A stretch of 64,000 nucleotides of DNA from CAYJBH01 sp964368815 (GTDB lineage: Bacteria; Bacillota; Clostridia; Oscillospirales; Ruminococcaceae). The position numbers were made by a program, and so were the translations under genes. Below the pieces are notes generated by a model that was given only the letters and a program-made list of their open reading frames with translations, was not told the origin of the DNA and ran no database searches. The first letter of the stretch is position 1; the number at the start of each line of letters is the position of its first letter. The stretch spans positions 128,825 through 192,824 of the forward strand of contig CAYJDA010000002.1 of assembly GCA_964368815.1 (NCBI GenBank). The letters run 5' to 3'. Shown piece after piece: positions 60,150-64,000 of the stretch.

Positions 60150-61706
60150 ATGAATATTGCAGTAATAATCCCTGCGTTAAATCCGGATGAAAACTTAATA
60201 GGTTATGTTGATGAATTATTAAATAGCGTTGATGTTGTGGTCGTGGATGACGGCAGCGATAACAAATCTCTTTATGTATTTGGAGCATTAAGCCTTAGGG
60301 ATGGGTGCACAGTATTAAAGCATGAGGTAAATAGGGGTAAAGGTGTAGCATTAAAAACGGCAATAGCCCATATAAATCAAAATATGCCCACCATCGACGG
60401 AGTGATAACCGCTGACGCTGACGGACAGCATAGTATAGCTGATGTTTTAAAAATGATAGACGCGCTGCGCGCCAACAGTGATGATTTAATCTTGGGTGTT
60501 CGGGAGTTCGACCAAAACACACCTCGCAGGAGCCTTGTCGGTAATCGAATATCGGCAAAAACGCTACAACTTTTATACGGAATAAATCTTAACGATACCC
60601 AGACAGGGTTAAGGGCTATTTCTAAAAAATATTTTGAATGGCTTTTGTCGTTAAAAGGGGAGAGGTATGAGTATGAGCTTAACATGCTTATCTATAGCAA
60701 AAATATAGGATTAGGAATATCCACCATATCGATAGAAACAATTTACCTAAATAACAACAAGGGAAGTCATTTTAACACAGTTAAGGATGGACTTCGAGTT
60801 TATTTTCATATGTTAGCCGGTTTGTTTTTCTATGTTCGCAACTCGCTTGTTTGCGCCGCACTGGATATTGGAATATTTACTGCACTGTTTTATCTTACCG
60901 ATTCCTTTCTGGTTGCAACAGCTGCAACAACATTCTCTGCCGTTACAGCAAGAATACTCTCGTCGATTGTCGACTTTAATCTTAATCGAGAAACCTTTGC
61001 AAATAAAACTTCAACCGGCAAATCAGCTTATATAAAATACTACACTCTATGGCTATTACAGATTGCTATTTCCACCACGGTTGTTAATTTAATTAATATA
61101 TATTTTGGAGCATTGCAAACAATTATTAAACCAATTATCGATTTAGCAATTGCCACTGTTAGCTATAAAATTCAGCTGCACTGGGTATTTAAGGCAAAAC
61201 AACAAAAAGAATGTTCACCGGAATTTGTCGATATAGTTTCGGACATTCTTCTTAATAAAGAGTTTCAGGAAATGCGTCATATACATCATCACTCTCTCGA
61301 TTGTAGCCGCTATGAACATAGCGTCTTTGTAGCCCATATGTCGTATAATGTCTGTAACGCTCTCGGTCTTGACTCACAGGCCGCCGCAAGAGGTGGAATG
61401 CTACATGATTTTGTTGTACCTTCACAGCTGAACAGCGAAGTAAAAACATTTAAAATGTTGTTTATCCACAACCGTGTTGCGACGCAACATGCACAGATGC
61501 ATTTCGAGCTATCCGAAAAGGAACACAACATTATTGCCTCACACATGTGGCCGCTTTCGATAAATGGTGTTCCGCTTTCACCCGAGGCAATCATTGTAAA
61601 TAATATAGATAATCTGTGTGCAATTATCGAATTGTTTGGACTTTATCGATTCACCCGTACAGCCAAAACCTACGCTCTATATAGTAGCTGTAATAATGTT
61701 ATTTAA
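60150..61706 (+). CDS. GT2-GtrA-HD fusion protein
   Basis: This 518-residue protein combines three domains. Residues 1-220 are a dolichyl-phosphate-mannose-synthase-like family 2 glycosyltransferase (VIIPALNPDENL, VVVDDGSDN, NRGKGVALKTA, TADADGQHS). Residues about 225-350 are a GtrA-like membrane domain with four helices, containing DIGIFTALFYLTD and SSIVDFNLNRETF. Residues about 365-518 are an HD phosphohydrolase-like domain with HHHSLDCSRYEHSVFVAHM, GGMLHDF and IASHMWPL. GT2 and GtrA commonly act together to make and flip lipid-linked sugars. A fused HD domain is unusual. The HD and His residues are present, so it may be a hydrolase. The 3' end overlaps the next gene by 8 bases. Confidence 0.85.
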   Translation: MNIAVIIPALNPDENLIGYVDELLNSVDVVVVDDGSDNKSLYVFGALSLRDGCTVLKHEVNRGKGVALKTAIAHINQNMPTIDGVITADADGQHSIADVLKMIDALRANSDDLILGVREFDQNTPRRSLVGNRISAKTLQLLYGINLNDTQTGLRAISKKYFEWLLSLKGERYEYELNMLIYSKNIGLGISTISIETIYLNNNKGSHFNTVKDGLRVYFHMLAGLFFYVRNSLVCAALDIGIFTALFYLTDSFLVATAATTFSAVTARILSSIVDFNLNRETFANKTSTGKSAYIKYYTLWLLQIAISTTVVNLINIYFGALQTIIKPIIDLAIATVSYKIQLHWVFKAKQQKECSPEFVDIVSDILLNKEFQEMRHIHHHSLDCSRYEHSVFVAHMSYNVCNALGLDSQAAARGGMLHDFVVPSQLNSEVKTFKMLFIHNRVATQHAQMHFELSEKEHNIIASHMWPLSINGVPLSPEAIIVNNIDNLCAIIELFGLYRFTRTAKTYALYSSCNNVI

Positions 61707-63069
61707 CATGTTTTTCACCGGCATTATATTTAGAAGTTAAGCTTGCAACTTTATTGCATAACAGAATTATTGCAATTATGTTAGGGATTGCCATTAAGCC
61801 ATTTAAGGTCTCGGCGATACTCCAAACTATACCTATGTTGAGCAGTGCCGCCGGCAGTATAACCGATAAAAACAATAAGTTATATAGCTTTACTTTGCGG
61901 GTCCCAAAAAGTGATTCAAAGCATCGAGCGCCGTAAAGGCTCCAACTAATCATAGAAGTAAATGCAAAAAGAGATACTGCAATCGAAAGAATTATTGGGG
62001 CTATTTCTCCATAAAAATTACTAAAGGCAGCAGCGGTAAGCTCTATTCCCATATCATTACCATAACCTATCGGTAGGTCGGTAATTAGGATAGTAAGAGC
62101 TGTAAGTGTGCATATAACAACAGTGTCTACAAACACCTCTATAACACCGAAAAAACCTTGTTTAACCGGACTGTCGATCTCGGAAGCGGCATGGGCTATA
62201 GGGGCAGAACCAAGGCCGGCTTCGTTGGAAAATATACCACGCCCCACCCCAAAGCGAATAGCCTGCACAAAGGTTATTCCGCTTGCCGCACCGAGCACAG
62301 ATTGAGGATTAAAAGCGGCCGTAACAATCAGTGCTAACGTAGGAATAATTTTATCGGCATTTGCCACAATTACGGCAAGAGTACCAAGAATATAAATAGC
62401 TGCCATTGTTGGTACCACTCGCTCGGTAATCTTTCCTACTCGGCTAACTCCTCCAAGCAAAACAAAACCGATTAATATCGTTAATATAAAGGCTGTAATC
62501 AGCTTTAGGATGCTTGAATCAACAAAGGGAAATGCCGTTGCTACTGAGTTAGCAACGGTGTTTGCTTGTGTCATGTTTCCTATTCCGAGTGCAGCCATGC
62601 ATCCAAAAAGCGAAAATAATCTACCAAGAATGTGAAATTTTTCCGGTAGCCCATTTTTTATGTAATACATGGGGCCGCCAACAAACTCTCCCTTGGTGTT
62701 TTTTTCACGATAATAAACAGCCAAGACTATCTCGGCATATTTAGTTCCCATGCCGATAATCGCAGCTACCCACATCCAGAAGACGGCTCCCGGGCCGCCT
62801 ATTGCTATCGCTCCGGCAACGCCGGCTATGTTTCCGGTTCCTATAGTTCCTGCAAGTGCAGTAGACAGTGCCTGTAAAGGCGAGAGGGCGTTACCGGTTT
62901 TTCCTGTCGACCTAAATAGCTTTGCAAAGGTATAGCCAAATATATGTCTATACCATCTAATTTGTATAAATCCAATTCGTACGCTTACATAAAGACCTAC
63001 GATAATTAAAAGTATTGTTAATAGGATGCCGAAAAATGCCGTTCCAAAATTCTCAAATATTACAGACAT
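61699..63069 (-). CDS. AGCS-family amino acid/sodium symporter
   Basis: This 456-residue transporter takes up alanine, glycine or a related amino acid with sodium. It has about ten membrane segments and the family block ALAGTIGTGNIAGVAGAIAI near residue 70, GGPGAVFWMWVAAIIGMGTKYAE and GRGIFSNEAGLGSAPIAHAA. Length is normal. It starts after AAAGGTG and follows the YdcF-like gene by 57 bases in the same direction, so the two may be cotranscribed. It converges with the GT2-GtrA-HD gene and shares 8 bases at the stops. Confidence 0.94.
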   Translation of the reverse strand: MSVIFENFGTAFFGILLTILLIIVGLYVSVRIGFIQIRWYRHIFGYTFAKLFRSTGKTGNALSPLQALSTALAGTIGTGNIAGVAGAIAIGGPGAVFWMWVAAIIGMGTKYAEIVLAVYYREKNTKGEFVGGPMYYIKNGLPEKFHILGRLFSLFGCMAALGIGNMTQANTVANSVATAFPFVDSSILKLITAFILTILIGFVLLGGVSRVGKITERVVPTMAAIYILGTLAVIVANADKIIPTLALIVTAAFNPQSVLGAASGITFVQAIRFGVGRGIFSNEAGLGSAPIAHAASEIDSPVKQGFFGVIEVFVDTVVICTLTALTILITDLPIGYGNDMGIELTAAAFSNFYGEIAPIILSIAVSLFAFTSMISWSLYGARCFESLFGTRKVKLYNLLFLSVILPAALLNIGIVWSIAETLNGLMAIPNIIAIILLCNKVASLTSKYNAGEKHVK

Positions 63070-63126
63070 TTTTCACCTTTTATGTTATTAAGGGTAATTG
63101 CCGGATGCCGCTACAACAACAAATGG

Positions 63127-63873
63127 TTATCCTTCAAATACCCAGAATTTCAGCAATGCAAAAACCTCTCTTGAGTATGAGGAGTGAACTGCCATAACGG
63201 GGATTGATGTCGCAACTGCGGTTGCATTGTTTATACCTTGCTTTGAAGCATAGCCTAATGCCCGATAGCAGTGAAAGCGATTTGTTACTATAACAACACC
63301 GCTATCGGTATCTATATTATTTTCATCAAATAGCTTCATTGCATTTTCAATATTTTGTTCCGTATCATCAGAGTGGGGGTCTACCAAAATATCCTGTTGG
63401 GGTATCCCTTTGTCTAACAGATATCGCTCCATGGCAACCGCCTCGGGAATCAACTCGAAACGTCCCTTAGAGCCGGTTACACACAGCGTTACCCCTTCAT
63501 TTTCGTTGTAATACTGAATTGCTCCATCTAGCCTATGCCTTAATGTTTCCGAAACAACTTCACCGTTAAGGCCGGCGCCAAGAACGATAACAGCTTTTTC
63601 ACTGCCTATAGCTATTTTTATTGGCATAGTTGAAACAACTATAAGCATAACAAGATAAAAGGCAAGGCCGGAACAGAAAATTATAGCAAATATTCGCCCA
63701 ATTCCGGCACTGCAAAAATCGTTAATAATGTTAAAAAATATCGCATACATTATCGAAACTACAGTTAAAAAATATACAAAAGCGGTGCCGATGTTAATTC
63801 TGGTGTTTAACATCAGCACTGCACTTTCGATTACAAGGAGTATCGACAAAGCATAAATAATTACTCTAATCAT
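63127..63873 (-). CDS. YdcF/SanA-like (DUF218) membrane protein
   Basis: This 248-residue protein begins with three hydrophobic segments (residues 3-22, 30-50 and 58-82) and ends with a DUF218 domain: KAVIVLGAGLNGEVVSETLRHR, LCVTGSKG, AMERYLLDKGIP and VVIVTNRFHCYRA. YdcF, ElyC and SanA belong here and are linked to envelope integrity, perhaps through lipid carriers. No exact role can be given. The start codon lies seven bases after a TATAAT box with no ribosome site, so the mRNA is probably leaderless. The promoter is at 63881-63909. Confidence 0.85.
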   Translation of the reverse strand: MIRVIIYALSILLVIESAVLMLNTRINIGTAFVYFLTVVSIMYAIFFNIINDFCSAGIGRIFAIIFCSGLAFYLVMLIVVSTMPIKIAIGSEKAVIVLGAGLNGEVVSETLRHRLDGAIQYYNENEGVTLCVTGSKGRFELIPEAVAMERYLLDKGIPQQDILVDPHSDDTEQNIENAMKLFDENNIDTDSGVVIVTNRFHCYRALGYASKQGINNATAVATSIPVMAVHSSYSREVFALLKFWVFEG

Positions 63874-63880
63874 GGTAACT

Positions 63881-63909
63881 ATTATACACTGTTTTTAATA
63901 GCTTTTCAA
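63881..63909 (-). promoter_or_regulatory. Promoter of the YdcF-like gene, leaderless geometry
   Basis: On the minus strand, TTGAAA and TATAAT are separated by 17 bases. The seven bases AGTTACC lie between the -10 box and the ATG at 63873, the same spacing as at the lipoprotein gene at 16861. Confidence 0.65.
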
Positions 63910-63923
63910 GAGGTCACCAATAT

Positions 63924-64000
63924 CGCTAAATGAAATCCTTTGCTCCGCTAAATGAAATCCTTTGCTCCGCTAAATGAAATCCTTTGCTCCGCTAAATGAA
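63924..64000. repeat. 22-bp tandem repeat (continues past the window)
   Basis: The unit CGCTAAATGAAATCCTTTGC plus TC occurs three times perfectly from 63924 to 63989, and a fourth starts at 63990 and is cut by the window edge. There are no spacers, so it is not CRISPR. It lies upstream of the YdcF-like promoter. No palindrome or reading frame is evident. Confidence 0.9.

Noticed and set aside
63924..64000. CRISPR array
   Set aside because: Units of 22 bases follow each other directly with no spacers, and no cas genes are in the window.
1..64000. tRNA or rRNA genes, transposases, integrases, phage genes, toxin-antitoxin or other defence genes
   Set aside because: Read through by eye on both strands. 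No cloverleaf-like tRNA, rRNA block or recognisable protein of these kinds was found, although a small tRNA could be missed without a search tool.

Overview
The window looks like part of a chromosome from an anaerobic, endospore-forming member of the Bacillota, class Clostridia. The evidence is AT-rich DNA, strong AGGAGG-type ribosome sites, many TTGACA-17-TATAAT promoters, a spoIIP gene, a reverse rubrerythrin with an Rrf2 regulator, FabK as the enoyl reductase, and sugar ABC systems of the clostridial kind. I cannot name a genus. No rRNA, tRNA, CRISPR array, transposase or phage gene was seen.

Layout. 1-5.6 kb: the 5' part of a PurF-like amidotransferase (minus), a small unknown protein, then an operon of 6-phosphogluconate dehydrogenase, a LarA-type nickel-pincer racemase homologue and an FGGY sugar kinase, which together suggest entry of a sugar acid into the pentose phosphate pathway. 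5.6-6.9 kb: a zinc-ribbon protein and ProB (minus). 7.0-16.7 kb: one compact type II fatty acid operon, acpP-accBCDA-fabH-fabK-fabD-fabG-fabF-fabZ, closed by a MarR (FabT-like) gene, with a 34-bp palindrome at its promoter. 16.8-20.5 kb: lipoprotein, response regulator, tiny membrane peptide, proC, truA. 20.55-24.2 kb: a cobalamin riboswitch ahead of a B12 ABC importer and a PduO-like corrinoid adenosyltransferase. 24.3-31.8 kb: spoIIP, a glycosyltransferase, prfB, a DUF5058 pair with an M20 peptidase, a DUF4234 protein, rubrerythrin and its Rrf2 regulator. 32.4-36.0 kb: a DeoR regulator, an alkaline-phosphatase-superfamily enzyme and a membrane GGDEF/EAL protein.

36.0-50.0 kb is a glycan-use locus: an AraC regulator, a URO-D-like protein, a first CUT1 ABC importer, an esterase, a GH20 hexosaminidase, a second importer and a membrane-bound AraC sensor-regulator. 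Neither importer has its own ATPase. A sulfatase with a formylglycine motif lies further along (58.4-59.9 kb). 50.2-58.4 kb: an OFA-type MFS carrier, a two-component system, and a MarR-controlled heterodimeric ABC exporter with one degenerate ATP site. 60.1-64.0 kb: a three-domain GT2-GtrA-HD fusion, an AGCS amino acid/sodium symporter, a YdcF-like protein and the start of a 22-bp tandem repeat.

The most unusual signal is a non-coding element of about 160-180 bp present twice (580-758 and 51484-51643). Each copy lies between two perfect copies of the local transcription terminator hairpin. The hairpin sequence differs between the loci, so it is a target duplication and not part of the element. 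The element has short terminal inverted repeats and a series of hairpins, one with a compensatory base change, and looks like a MITE that inserts at rho-independent terminators.
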